NCBI GenBank assembly: GCA_038040485.1
Contig: JBBPIE010000006.1
Location: 203,126 to 267,125, forward strand
Direction of reading: 5' to 3'
Length of the DNA stretch: 64,000 bases
Origin: Onstottus_B arcticum
Lineage (GTDB): Bacteria > Acidobacteriota > Blastocatellia > UBA7656
The position numbers were made by a program, and so were the translations under genes. Shown here piece by piece: positions 1-8,941 of the stretch (positions are counted from its first letter, which is position 1; each line of letters starts with the position of its first letter). The notes under the pieces were generated by a model that ran no database searches, was not told the DNA's origin, and saw nothing but the letters and a program-made list of their open reading frames with translations.

Positions 1-242
1 GTAGGCACCAAGTCTTCCGAAAGCTTGTCGAGCGCCGATTCAAATTGTCGCAAGGACCGTTTGTAGTGTTCACCTTTAAAGTCGACAAAAGTGTTAGACA
101 ACCTCTCGAAGCGATGCTCGAATCGAGCAGCCAGATATCGCACGGATGGCGCCCAGAGAACGACACCTACATTGAGCGTCTCTCCCGTCGCCGGATCGTG
201 AAGGTATTTGACGACACTATACGTATAGGATATGCCGTTCAT
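1..242 (-). CDS. DUF3037 family protein, 3' end cut by window edge
   Basis: The reverse strand opens with ATG at 242 and stays open to the window edge, giving about 80 residues. The N-terminus reads MNGISYTYSVVKYLHDPATG followed by an NVGVVLW motif. This YS-V-Y-DP...NVGVVL pattern is the hallmark of the DUF3037 family. Members are of unknown function and are often encoded beside HipA-like kinases, which is the case here. The start codon overlaps the stop of the upstream kinase gene as ATGA (239-242), so translation is probably coupled, and AAGGAG lies just upstream of the ATG. No catalytic motif is recognised. The family call is from pattern memory. The pairing with the kinase is seen directly in the sequence. 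Confidence 0.8.
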   Translation of the reverse strand, partial: MNGISYTYSVVKYLHDPATGETLNVGVVLWAPSVRYLAARFEHRFERLSNTFVDFKGEHYKRSLRQFESALDKLSEDLVP

Positions 243-1069
243 AGCAAGCTCCTTTGAAGCTCCAACTCGAATTGAGGGAGATTCATTATAACCTCAGTGA
301 TGTGCTCGCGCACTCTGGCGGCCTCGGATTGCCAAGCTCCCGGAAGAGCCGATGCTAACTGTTCAAGGCGCTCCGCGGTTAGAGCGCGCAGCCGGACAAT
401 GAGCGGCGTCCAACTTGGGGCCTTTGCTTTCAGTATCGAGTAAAACAGATGATTTGCTCCGATTCCGTGGCGTGATACCTCCCAAGGTGGAGCAAGTCCT
501 CCAATGATCGGGAGCAAGAAACTAAAAGACCTCTCGAAGTCGAAGGCGATCAGAGATCCTGCAAGCGATGCGCAATTGGGCCTGTCCCACCGTCGATCTG
601 GATTCTGCACCAAGAGATCAAAGCCATAGATCAGCGTCGCCTGCTCAACTTCCTCTTGCGTCAAGAAAGCACCGGGCACGGCAGGCGTAAGTCCGCCATG
701 CAGATATTCGCACCCGGATCCCAGACTAGGCGTCAAAGAAATACCGTATTCCGCAACAAGCGGGCTGACCGCCTGAACAAACTCGGGGCTTAAGTTGACG
801 AGCGCCGGTGTCGGAGTAGCGACGCCGAGTTCTCTTGCCAGGAGATTCCCGAACACTTCACAAAACAAACTGGTCTCTGTGACTTCGGGGTGACCGACTG
901 ATTTGACGACCATCAGACGATGATCCGGCGGACTTTCCGAGGTCTCCTCTTCTGAAGACGCGGACGAGTAATAGGCGCAGTCAACGACCAGCGGCCGAGT
1001 GCGGCCGACGTCTAGCACCTTCTCAAAGCGTTGCGCTTCCCAAGTCTCAATCACTGGTGAACCTCGCAA
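239..1069 (-). CDS. HipA-like kinase domain protein (HipA_2 type)
   Basis: A protein of about 270 residues resembling the stand-alone HipA-like kinase family. Visible motifs are GFDLLVQNPDRRWDRPN near residue 150, which fits the catalytic/metal loop (N-D-R), and IAFDFERSFSF about 20 residues later, which fits the second acidic motif. It lacks the HipB partner and N-terminal segment of classical HipA, so a persistence role should not be assumed. It lies 10 bases after hsdS and overlaps the DUF3037 gene by 4 bases, making it the fifth gene of the restriction operon. The start is uncertain. TTG at 1069 gives the longest frame. GTG at 1054 has GAGG 7 bases upstream and may be the real start. An ATG at 1073 is in another frame and ends quickly. 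Confidence 0.75.
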   Translation of the reverse strand: MRGSPVIETWEAQRFEKVLDVGRTRPLVVDCAYYSSASSEEETSESPPDHRLMVVKSVGHPEVTETSLFCEVFGNLLARELGVATPTPALVNLSPEFVQAVSPLVAEYGISLTPSLGSGCEYLHGGLTPAVPGAFLTQEEVEQATLIYGFDLLVQNPDRRWDRPNCASLAGSLIAFDFERSFSFLLPIIGGLAPPWEVSRHGIGANHLFYSILKAKAPSWTPLIVRLRALTAERLEQLASALPGAWQSEAARVREHITEVIMNLPQFELELQRSLL

Positions 1070-1079
1070 ACATCAACTC

Positions 1080-2552
1080 TCACTTGCGTCGGCCCGCCCC
1101 TTTGCTGAGTCTCCGTTCTTGAAAGCGATTCGCTCTAGCGGTGGGCGGAGCCGCTGCTTCATTGCTGCGGCCTGTGCGGATGCTTTCTAGGAGAACAGAT
1201 GCAGGTTCGTAGTCGCGGCCTTCGCGGCGGGCGAGTTCGGCTTCGGTCGGAACGAGTTCGCCTCGGAAGGCTTTGGCGAGGATGGATTGTGTCAGCTTAT
1301 CAACGTGCGCCTGAGCCTTTCGATAACCCCCTTCAATCTGGTCGGCGAGTTTGAAGAGAGCTTCGACGCGACGGACGATTTCACTTTGTTCAGTTAGCGG
1401 TGGGAGTGAGATTCGCAGTCCTCGCACTTCTTCGCTGTTGATGTTATGCACTCCACTTGTCGAGCGTGCCGGGATTTCGATCTGGAGTCGCACATCGTAG
1501 CTGGATAGGGCAAGATTCAAATACTCCGGCAAGACCCGTGATCTGTTTGGACGAAGCCGAATCAGATAGCCCGCGTAAGCAAACCCTTTCTCCGGTTTCC
1601 TGATGAGTGCAGACTTGCCAACCAGAGATACGCTACCGTTTGACCTGATTAACAATACATCGCCTGGAACCAACCTGAGCTGCTCAAATTCCCTTTCCGG
1701 CAGCAAGGCGTACTTGACATCCGAATGGTCGATGACGCCGTCGGCGATATTGGGAATGCGCAAAACGGAAACGCCCTCTTTCTCGTAGCCACACTTCTGG
1801 GCTGTTCCATATTTCAAAGTGTCAATAACCAAACCAACGCCAACCGACATCCAAGACTCGGGAAACTCATTCGTGGTCGATTGTCTTGCCTCGTCGAGTT
1901 GGATGAAGGCAGGTTCAGTATGCGGATTTTGCTCTCGCCAGTCAGCAGTAAGTTGGCCCGAGCAGGCCGTGGCGAGGACCGATTGACGAAAGCGTTTGAG
2001 TATCACTGGGATTCTCGCAAGTCGCTTCTGGCAGGCTTCCACTCTTGCCAATAGCTGTCTCAGCTTCGCGACGATTCGACGCTGCTCCGCGACCGACGCA
2101 AGAGGAATCTCAAGGTTGGCGAGCTTAGTGGCATTCACATTGGGGACTGCTATGCCGACAGACGACTCGGAGATGAAGGACCAATACGAATCAGACTTTA
2201 GATAGAATTCCAGATACTGGGGCAGAACGACATCCTTCAACGCCTTAAAGCGGATTAGGTAGGAGGCAAAGACGGCGTCGACCGGTGCTCGTCGAACTCG
2301 GTGACTAATGCCGACCGAGCCTGCCCTTGAAACTAGAATGTCGTTGGGTGCTATGCGATACTTTTCTAAGTTAGCTGGTGGGGTTTGACAAAACGGGACA
2401 CTGTCCCAATCCTCAAGCCCATTTGAGATATCACTGGTCCTTAGTAGCCTGATCTTGCCAGACTTTGTCGCGCTAGATGTCCATCCGTACTGAGGCTTGG
2501 TGCACATTTCGCCTAGGGTAGCCAGAGTCCAGCCTTCCGGCAAAGTGTTCAT
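1080..2552 (-). CDS. hsdS: Type I restriction-modification specificity subunit HsdS
   Basis: This 490-residue subunit carries two target-recognition domains that read the two halves of the bipartite DNA site. TRD1 spans about 1-150 and TRD2 about 220-390. Each is followed by a conserved helical spacer: AEQRRIVAKLRQLLARVEAC near 155 and TEQSEIVRRVEALF near 395. The C-terminus has the usual AKAFRGELVPTEAELARREG ending of the family. The length is normal for HsdS. Its start overlaps the hsdM stop by 4 bases (2549-2552). The DNA encoding TRD2 (about 1430-1850) looks more A/T-rich than the flanking conserved parts, as expected for an exchanged recognition domain. The recognition sequence cannot be read from the protein. 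Confidence 0.96.
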   Translation of the reverse strand: MNTLPEGWTLATLGEMCTKPQYGWTSSATKSGKIRLLRTSDISNGLEDWDSVPFCQTPPANLEKYRIAPNDILVSRAGSVGISHRVRRAPVDAVFASYLIRFKALKDVVLPQYLEFYLKSDSYWSFISESSVGIAVPNVNATKLANLEIPLASVAEQRRIVAKLRQLLARVEACQKRLARIPVILKRFRQSVLATACSGQLTADWREQNPHTEPAFIQLDEARQSTTNEFPESWMSVGVGLVIDTLKYGTAQKCGYEKEGVSVLRIPNIADGVIDHSDVKYALLPEREFEQLRLVPGDVLLIRSNGSVSLVGKSALIRKPEKGFAYAGYLIRLRPNRSRVLPEYLNLALSSYDVRLQIEIPARSTSGVHNINSEEVRGLRISLPPLTEQSEIVRRVEALFKLADQIEGGYRKAQAHVDKLTQSILAKAFRGELVPTEAELARREGRDYEPASVLLESIRTGRSNEAAAPPTARANRFQERRLSKGAGRRK

Positions 2553-3967
2553 ACGGTCACGCCCTCTTCCTTGTCGATCAAGGCGATGATCTCCTTCAAG
2601 TCATCGACGACTGCTTCAAGCTCAGTGATAGCCTCAGCGGCGAGGTCTTGAGGCTCGGGCAACTCATCGGCGTCCTCGAGCGATTCATCTTTGAGCCACG
2701 TGATGTCGAGCTTGTAGTCGCGCTCTTTGATCTTGCCGATGTGAAACTTGCGGAAGCGGCCTTCGGCACCGGTGTCGCGGCGTTTGCTCTTGCCGTTCGG
2801 GTCGTCGCCGTAACGCTTCTCGAACTCCGCGAAGTGGTCCGCTGTGAGCGGGCGTTCTTTCTTGGTTATGCCTGGCACGTTGGACCGCGCATCGAAGATC
2901 CAGACGTGTTCCGTAGGATAGCCCTTTTGAAAAAAGATCACGTTGGCTTTTACGCCTTGGCTGTACGGCGAGAACGTCCCGCGAGGCAGGCGGAGGACCG
3001 TGTGCAGATTGCAGTCCTGCATCACGATCTCGAACACTTCACCGGCTTTGTTCTCGAACAGACAGTTGTCGGGCAGCACTACTGCGGCGCGGCCACCGGG
3101 TTTCAAGATCGTCAGGATGTGCTGGACGAAGTTGAGCTGTTTGTTCGAAGTCTCGATGGTGAAGTCTTCGCGGTCGGGCGCCTGGTTCGCTCCTTTGGTT
3201 CCGAACGGCGGATTGGTCAAGACGACATCGAAGCGGCGGCTGTCCGGAACTTCGTAGATCGAATCGCCAAGCGCAATCTCGGGTTCAAGGCCGTGCAAGT
3301 AGAGATTCATCAGAGCCATTCGCCGAGGTCTCGGAACGAGTTCGTTGCCGAAGTATGCGCCATGCCTGATTCGCTCGGAGGTGGCGCGGTCGAGCGCACC
3401 GCCCTCCGTCTGATGCATCAGCCATTCGTAGGCGGCCACTAGAAAGCCTCCGGTCCCGCACGCCGGATCGGAGATCGTAAACTCCTTGTGCGCGCGAGGG
3501 TCGGGCTTCATGCAACGGACGATCGATTGGATCAAGATGCGCGGAGTGAAGTACTGACCCGCGCCCTTCTTACCTTCGCTCGCGGCTTTCTCGAGCAGCC
3601 CTTCGTAGGCCTCAGCTTTTACGTCCACGCCGAGCGAAGTCCATTCGGTCTCGTCGATGAGGTTTATCAGCTTCTTGAGGTTGACCGGGTTGCTGAATCG
3701 CGACTGAGCACCGGCGTAGATGTCTCCGAGCAGACCAGTGTTCTTACCTAGATTGCGCAGCAGGTCGATGTAGTAATCGGTCAGATGAGTTCCGCTCTTG
3801 TCGCGAAGCGAGGGCCAGTCGCAGCCTTCAGGCAAATCGATCGCGCGCTCGTCGGCCATCTTGAGGAAAAGCAGGTAAGTGATCTGTTCGATGTAGTCGC
3901 CGTAGTCTATGCCGTCGTGGCGGAGTGTATGACAAAAGCCCCAGAGCTTTTGAACGATGTCGGTCAT
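2549..3967 (-). CDS. hsdM: Type I restriction-modification DNA methyltransferase HsdM
   Basis: The modification subunit transfers a methyl group from SAM to N6 of adenine at the site chosen by HsdS, and it is also required for restriction. The 472-residue protein has the helical HsdM N-domain (about 1-110), then the MTase fold with AGQYFTPR at 136-143, SAM-binding motif I DPACGTGGF at 167-175 and catalytic motif IV NPPF at 252-255. Both motifs are intact, so the enzyme is probably active. It is followed without a gap by hsdS. A spacing of 56 bases separates it from the upstream membrane-protein gene. The ATG at 3967 fits the family N-terminus (MTDIVQKLWGFCHTLRHDGI). Confidence 0.97.
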   Translation of the reverse strand: MTDIVQKLWGFCHTLRHDGIDYGDYIEQITYLLFLKMADERAIDLPEGCDWPSLRDKSGTHLTDYYIDLLRNLGKNTGLLGDIYAGAQSRFSNPVNLKKLINLIDETEWTSLGVDVKAEAYEGLLEKAASEGKKGAGQYFTPRILIQSIVRCMKPDPRAHKEFTISDPACGTGGFLVAAYEWLMHQTEGGALDRATSERIRHGAYFGNELVPRPRRMALMNLYLHGLEPEIALGDSIYEVPDSRRFDVVLTNPPFGTKGANQAPDREDFTIETSNKQLNFVQHILTILKPGGRAAVVLPDNCLFENKAGEVFEIVMQDCNLHTVLRLPRGTFSPYSQGVKANVIFFQKGYPTEHVWIFDARSNVPGITKKERPLTADHFAEFEKRYGDDPNGKSKRRDTGAEGRFRKFHIGKIKERDYKLDITWLKDESLEDADELPEPQDLAAEAITELEAVVDDLKEIIALIDKEEGVTV

Positions 3968-4023
3968 GTCTATGCTCGCTAAATGCTGGCGGGTTCGAGA
4001 ATCTTCCTATTACCGGCGTCTTG

Positions 4024-4770
4024 TTATCCAGCCATCGGGGATGCGCGATTCGCCAAGTCCGGAGCAAATCTTTCACTAAAACCTGCGAGAAAAGATAGCG
4101 CAAAATAAAGAAGCGTGCTATTCGTGGCGGCAATCTGCAAATTGAGACTTAGCAACCCTGAGCTAAATGCCGACCAGATAAACAGCGCCAAAACGGTCCC
4201 CACAACAGGCTTCAGCATTCCAGTGAAGAAAAGAACCTTTGGATCTGCCTCCGCACTCCAGCGAGCGATTATGGCAAAATCGTGGAGTCGAACAAGCAAG
4301 CTTGTGATGCCTCCCAAAGCTCCACCGACAAGAACCCAGACAGTGATCGGCTCAAAGCCCTCAAGGATTCCCCCTCTTCTAAGAATCGCCAAGCCTAATA
4401 GTATGGCGGCTAGTAATAACAAGTGGACTACGATGCCGAGCAGTAACTGGCTAACTGGGGATCGACCGTGTAGTACCGATTGAAACGTTGATTGGTAAAT
4501 CTTGATACGCCGTGCGAGCTCTTCGATGATCTTCTTCGCAAGCTCTATCTGTGGCTCCTGGGCAAGCAGTGCCGCGGCTGCCACCTCAGCTTGGCCTACA
4601 TTGACGCGAGCGCCTTTGAGGCGTTCAAGATAAGGCAGCGCGTTGATCAGTTGTGCGACTAGCTCCTGTTGCTCCTGGGTCTTAGTTGCGCAGGGACCTT
4701 CTTCGCGAAGCCGATCTCGGAACGCTTGAAGAATATTATCGATTCGGTCTGAAAGATTAGCTTCGTCCAT
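4024..4770 (-). CDS. Predicted four-helix membrane protein inside the type I RM operon
   Basis: I do not recognise the family. The 248 residues start with a soluble, helix-rich segment of about 100 residues with coiled-coil character. Four hydrophobic stretches follow, near 110-135, 143-163, 180-208 and 217-235. Between the second and third is LVRLHDFAIIARWS, and after the last is an FLAGFSERFAPDL motif. Small residues line helix 2 (VGGALGGITSL). It sits in the same orientation between hsdR (37 bases away) and hsdM, so it is probably co-transcribed with the restriction genes. Location suggests an accessory function in defence, for example a membrane effector or anchor, but nothing in the sequence proves it. 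It could also be an unrelated passenger gene. Confidence 0.7.
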   Translation of the reverse strand: MDEANLSDRIDNILQAFRDRLREEGPCATKTQEQQELVAQLINALPYLERLKGARVNVGQAEVAAAALLAQEPQIELAKKIIEELARRIKIYQSTFQSVLHGRSPVSQLLLGIVVHLLLLAAILLGLAILRRGGILEGFEPITVWVLVGGALGGITSLLVRLHDFAIIARWSAEADPKVLFFTGMLKPVVGTVLALFIWSAFSSGLLSLNLQIAATNSTLLYFALSFLAGFSERFAPDLANRASPMAG

Positions 4771-4807
4771 GGCTCAAATGAGTTCTACAACGCCGTCTAA
4801 CTGCCAA

Positions 4808-7471
4808 TCATGCCGCTATCGCCTCGTTGAAGTTCTGAATCAACTCATCCAAGTGCCCGTCGAACGTTCGATTCGCTCGAGCCCATCCGCCCTCTCGAGA
4901 AAAAACCTGAATGTCTTCGAAGTCCGCTCGATCAATCGACAGGTTTTGTATCAGATGAGCGCGAATGCGTTCAAGCCAGCCTCGTTGTTCAAGCGAGAAT
5001 TGCTGGCCTTGGGTGATCTGCTTCATGGCACGGTCAACACGTTCCTGAGCTGTGAGCAGCGGTTGCTGTTCTTCGGCAGCGTGCTTAACCATCGAGATGA
5101 TGTCCACCAACGCTTTGTGATAACACTCCGCGTGGGCTCTTTGCAGCTTCTCTTCGGTGAAGCGGTCTTCCGAAGTCGCAAGCTTCTGCCTCAGTTCCGC
5201 CAGCGCCGCCGTTCCCCACTCCCGGGGCCGATCGAGCAAGATACCGATTGCGTCAATCTGCGTCGGATTCTCGCGCACGAAGCGAGCAAAGGCCTTCAGA
5301 TAGTCTTCCGGTTTCCCCTCGCCCGCCCACGTCGAAGTTACCGTATCGACGACTTCGTAAGCCTTAAAGAAGACTCTGTCTGGTCGAGGGTAGTTCATCA
5401 GCAAATCCTGGAAACGACGATCGCGCAGAAGCGTCATAGTCCCGGTGAAGTCTTCAGTGAGTTTTCGTGGAAGCTGGGTGGCGAACCGGCCGACATCGCC
5501 ATCGGGGATGAACGCTGCAAACTCATCGCGAGCCTCGGCGGACATCTCCTTTTCGACGCGTCGCAGCCGTTTCACCAGACATCGAGTGTTGTAATCGCGG
5601 TCCTTATTGTTCCAGATATCTTCGATTATCTCGACGATCGTGCGCGACGTTTGGTCCGGCGGTTCGGCGGTGATGGCTGTTGCTTGTTTGAAATACTCGA
5701 GTAGTGTCCCGCCGAAGCAGTCGAAAACGGTGAAGTGGGACTTGTCGGTGAACTTCTCGCCCTTGCGCGTGCCGCGCCCGAGCATCTGCTCGAAGAGGAT
5801 GCGCGACTTGATGGGCCGGAGGAAGACGATGAATTCGAGATCGGGAATGTCGACACCGGTTGACATCAGATCAACCGAAACGACGATGCCGGGCTTGGGC
5901 CGATTGCGAAACTCGCGTATGCGTTGGAGAGGTCGATCGACCCGGCCGGTGATCTTCTGCACGAACGAGTCGCCTCCCTCAAACAAGTCGCGGCAGATGG
6001 TGACCAGTTGATCGGCGTGGGAAGTATGAGGCAAATCGTTCGCGGCGAAGATCAGTGTTTTTGGAAAGCGGCCGTACCGCTGTTCGTGCTCGTCGGCGTA
6101 CTTCTTTAGTTCGGCCACTATCTTCTTGTTCGAATCTGGCGACGTAACTTTCGCTTCGACTTCAGTAGGCGCGAACTGGCGCTCGTCCTCGAGAAAATCG
6201 AGCTGTTCGAGTCCGCTTGTCGGATTGATCAGCCCGACCTGCTGGCCTTCATCGATGAACACTCCGTTCATCCGTACTTCGGAGTGGATTGCCACGGCGT
6301 CGTAGTCGACGAGGTGTCCTTCACGCACGGCGCGCTCGTACTCGTAACGGTAGACCACGTCTTTGAAGTAGGTCGTAGTGTGCGCTGCTGGTGTTGCGGT
6401 CAGGCCGATCTTGACGGCATCGAAATGTTCGAGCGTGTTACGCCAGGTTGAGAGCTCGGCAGACGTGTACCCCCGATGGCATTCATCGGCTATGACGACA
6501 TCGAAAGCGTGAATCGGAATGTCCAAGTGATCAGCGTCTTCGTCGGCTCCTTCTTCGTCACGTCCGAAGGCAGCCCCTCGACCGAAGAGATTGATCGCCA
6601 TTCGCTGAATCGTGCAGACGTAGACGAATGTATGCCGAGGTTGCGGTTCGAGCAGGTACGAGGCTGGCAGAACTTTTGGGTCGAATGGCTCGTCTTCGCC
6701 GATGTCTTCGCGGCTGAATCGCTGGCTGTAGACTTCGTAGATTCGGTCGAACTTCAATCCGGGCTCGGGCTCAAACGAAGCGAAGGCTCGCACTGCTTGC
6801 GCTGCCAATGCTCTGCGATCGACCAAGAACAGAACTCGCCGCGCGACGCCGGACTTCAGCAGCCGGTAGACTTCATTGACCATCGTGAAGGTTTTGCCTG
6901 TGCCCGTGGCCATTGCGACCAACATGCTGCGTTTGCGGTTCGCGATGGCTTGCTCGATGTGCTCGTTGGCTTCGATTTGATAGGGACGAAGCCGCGGGTG
7001 ATTGTTTGCGTTGTCCTCAAGCCAGCGGCATGAGTTCTCGAAGTCGCGATCAAACATTTCGCGCAAGGCCGCGGGTGTATGAAAACGAGAGACGGGCCGT
7101 GAGCGATTCAGCGAATGTCGAATGTCGTGGAACCAGATGATCTCGCCGTTCGTCGAATAAAGAAACGGAACGTGAAAGCCATCGAAGTAAAGAGGATTGT
7201 TCGTCGCGCCTCGCGAGTATCGTTCAGCCTGGGTGAGCACATTCTGAGGCCCTAGAGTTAGTTTCTTAGCCTCGACGATGCCGAGCAGCACTCGATCAGC
7301 ACAGAGCGCGTAATCTGCTGGGCCGTTGTCAGTCTCGAATTCTTCGATTGCGCATCGATCGTACTGTCCAAGACCAGCCGATTGGTCGAACGGCGCCACC
7401 CTCCAACCTGCGTCAAGCAGCTTTGGATCGATCCGCGTTCTGCGCGTCCGTCGTTCGCTCTCAGAGTCCAT
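4808..7471 (-). CDS. hsdR: Type I restriction endonuclease subunit HsdR
   Basis: The motor and nuclease subunit translocates DNA using ATP and cuts it far from the recognition site. With the start at ATG 7471 the protein has 887 residues. An N-terminal PD-(D/E)xK nuclease is visible as Asp53...Glu67-x-Lys69 (GIVEAKK). The SF2 helicase core has Walker A ATGTGKT at 188-194, DECH at 329-332, and a C-terminal helicase half with STGVDIPDLEFIVFLRPIKS and LGRGTR. An EcoEI-type C-terminal domain ends the protein. The open frame extends upstream to 7678, but those residues are not family-like and the ATG at 7471 matches the expected N-terminus. It is the first gene of the operon. Confidence 0.95.
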   Translation of the reverse strand: MDSESERRTRRTRIDPKLLDAGWRVAPFDQSAGLGQYDRCAIEEFETDNGPADYALCADRVLLGIVEAKKLTLGPQNVLTQAERYSRGATNNPLYFDGFHVPFLYSTNGEIIWFHDIRHSLNRSRPVSRFHTPAALREMFDRDFENSCRWLEDNANNHPRLRPYQIEANEHIEQAIANRKRSMLVAMATGTGKTFTMVNEVYRLLKSGVARRVLFLVDRRALAAQAVRAFASFEPEPGLKFDRIYEVYSQRFSREDIGEDEPFDPKVLPASYLLEPQPRHTFVYVCTIQRMAINLFGRGAAFGRDEEGADEDADHLDIPIHAFDVVIADECHRGYTSAELSTWRNTLEHFDAVKIGLTATPAAHTTTYFKDVVYRYEYERAVREGHLVDYDAVAIHSEVRMNGVFIDEGQQVGLINPTSGLEQLDFLEDERQFAPTEVEAKVTSPDSNKKIVAELKKYADEHEQRYGRFPKTLIFAANDLPHTSHADQLVTICRDLFEGGDSFVQKITGRVDRPLQRIREFRNRPKPGIVVSVDLMSTGVDIPDLEFIVFLRPIKSRILFEQMLGRGTRKGEKFTDKSHFTVFDCFGGTLLEYFKQATAITAEPPDQTSRTIVEIIEDIWNNKDRDYNTRCLVKRLRRVEKEMSAEARDEFAAFIPDGDVGRFATQLPRKLTEDFTGTMTLLRDRRFQDLLMNYPRPDRVFFKAYEVVDTVTSTWAGEGKPEDYLKAFARFVRENPTQIDAIGILLDRPREWGTAALAELRQKLATSEDRFTEEKLQRAHAECYHKALVDIISMVKHAAEEQQPLLTAQERVDRAMKQITQGQQFSLEQRGWLERIRAHLIQNLSIDRADFEDIQVFSREGGWARANRTFDGHLDELIQNFNEAIAA

Positions 7472-7506
7472 ATCTGTCTCGGAGGAAAGTAGGTGACTAG
7501 TAGGCC

Positions 7507-7536
7507 AAGATAAGTTACAGCAGCGTACGATTGCAA
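7507..7536 (-). promoter_or_regulatory. Candidate promoter of the restriction operon
   Basis: On the minus strand TTGCAA (7531-7536) and TATCTT (7507-7512) are separated by 18 bases and lie 36 bases upstream of the chosen hsdR ATG. Both boxes match sigma-70 consensus at 4 of 6 positions. The spacing and place are right, but this is only a sequence match. Confidence 0.35.
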
Positions 7537-7680
7537 GCGGCATCACTTCGGCACGGGAGCGAACGGGGCAAGTTGCCGGATGCAAGATGCATGATCCCTC
7601 GAAAACCTCCCAGATCGCTAACTTTCGTGGGAACCAACTATTCTCGCAGGACGCCGCTATCGCACGCGGGCGGCACACGC

Positions 7681-7728
7681 TATAATTGCGGCCACTCAGA
7701 AGAGTTTTGGAAGCAAGTTTCTAAGGAG
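7681..7728 (+). promoter_or_regulatory. Candidate -10 box and strong ribosome-binding site for the ATP-grasp gene
   Basis: A perfect TATAAT lies at 7681-7686, about 48 bases before the GTG start at 7734. No good -35 box is seen 16-18 bases upstream. AAGGAG at 7723-7728 is 5 bases before the GTG, which decides this unusual start codon. Confidence 0.45.
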
Positions 7729-7733
7729 CCCCC

Positions 7734-8936
7734 GTGTCACACGAGCGACCTATCACTGTCCTCTGTCTAGCCAGCTATCTCAAAGGCGAAGCGTTTCTCC
7801 GTGAGTGCAAACGCCAGGGTTGCCGCGTCATACTCGTGACCGTTCAAAAGCTTGCAGATGCCGATTGGCCTCGCGAAGCGATCGACGAGGTTTTCTACAT
7901 GCCTGAGAACTCGAGCCGCGACGACGTCGTCAAAGGCATAAGCTATCTCGCGCGCTCTCAAGTGATCGACCGCATCGTCCCCCTCGACGAGTACGATCAG
8001 GAGACCGCCGCCGTCTTGCGCGAGCACCTTCGCATTCCGGGAATGGGCGACACTACCGCACGCTACTTTCGCGACAAGCTTGCGATGAGAGTAAAAGCGA
8101 GAACCGAAGGAATAGCCGTGCCCGAGTTTGTTCACGTCTTGAATTACGACTCGATGCGCGAGTTTATGTTGCGCGTGACACCACCGTGGGTCTTGAAGCC
8201 TCGCTCGGAAGCCGCGTCCATGGGCATCAAGAAGATCAACCGCTCGGAAGAACTCTGGCCGCTGCTTGACGCGCTGGCGGATCGGCAGTCGTTTTATGTT
8301 CTCGAACAATACGTGGCCGGCGACATCTATCACGTCGACTCGATTGTCTCAGAACGCGAAGTCGTATTCTCGGTACCGCACCAGTACGGGCATCCGCCGA
8401 TGGATGTGTCGCTGGGCGGCATCTTCACCACTCGGAAGATGTCACGCGACTCCGAAGACGCCCGCGCGCTCGACACACTCAACCTCGAGTTGGTCGCCGA
8501 GCTTGGCCTTGTGCGAGGAGTCACCCACGCAGAGTTCATCAAGGGACGAGAGGACGGCCGGTTCTACTTTCTTGAAATCGCGGCGCGAGTCGGCGGCGCA
8601 AACATCGCCGAAGCAGTCGAGGCTTCGACCGGTCTGAATTTGTGGGCTGAGTGGGCTCGAATCGAAATCTGCGGCGAAGATAAGAAGTACGAGTTACCGC
8701 CGCATCGCGACGACTTCGCGGGTGTGATCATCTCGCTTGCGCGGCAAGAGCAACCGGACACTTCCGCTTACAACGATCCCGAGATTGTGTATCGTTTGGA
8801 CAAGAAGCATCACGCTGGGCTTGTGGTTGCTTCGAAGGACCCGCAGCGAATCGAGCACTTGCTTGAAGACTACAGCCGCCGCTTTTACGAAGACTTCTAC
8901 ACCAGCCAACCGCCGCTCGATAAGCCGGCCTCCTGA
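7734..8936 (+). CDS. ATP-grasp domain ligase of unknown substrate
   Basis: The 400-residue protein has the architecture of ATP-grasp enzymes, which join a carboxylate to a nucleophile through an acyl-phosphate. The N-terminal Rossmann-like part (about 1-100) precedes the grasp fold: WVLKPRSEAASMGI near 160-173 is the glycine-rich nucleotide loop, VLEQYVAGDIYHVDS follows, and YFLEIAARVGGANI near 280 holds the metal-binding Glu and Arg. It resembles the carbamoyl-phosphate-synthase-like or biotin-carboxylase-like stand-alone ligases found in natural product and dipeptide chemistry. No partner gene lies beside it, so the substrate cannot be named. The GTG start is set by AAGGAG 5 bases upstream. 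Confidence 0.85.
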   Translation: MSHERPITVLCLASYLKGEAFLRECKRQGCRVILVTVQKLADADWPREAIDEVFYMPENSSRDDVVKGISYLARSQVIDRIVPLDEYDQETAAVLREHLRIPGMGDTTARYFRDKLAMRVKARTEGIAVPEFVHVLNYDSMREFMLRVTPPWVLKPRSEAASMGIKKINRSEELWPLLDALADRQSFYVLEQYVAGDIYHVDSIVSEREVVFSVPHQYGHPPMDVSLGGIFTTRKMSRDSEDARALDTLNLELVAELGLVRGVTHAEFIKGREDGRFYFLEIAARVGGANIAEAVEASTGLNLWAEWARIEICGEDKKYELPPHRDDFAGVIISLARQEQPDTSAYNDPEIVYRLDKKHHAGLVVASKDPQRIEHLLEDYSRRFYEDFYTSQPPLDKPAS

Positions 8937-8941
8937 GTTCT

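Noticed and set aside
2648..3442. Plus-strand frame of 264 codons opposite hsdM
   Set aside because: It is opposite a complete methyltransferase gene with intact motifs, and the translated sequence has no family features.
7472..7678. Upstream extension of HsdR by 69 residues
   Set aside because: The extra residues are unlike the family, and the ATG at 7471 fits the expected N-terminus; the region more likely holds the promoter.
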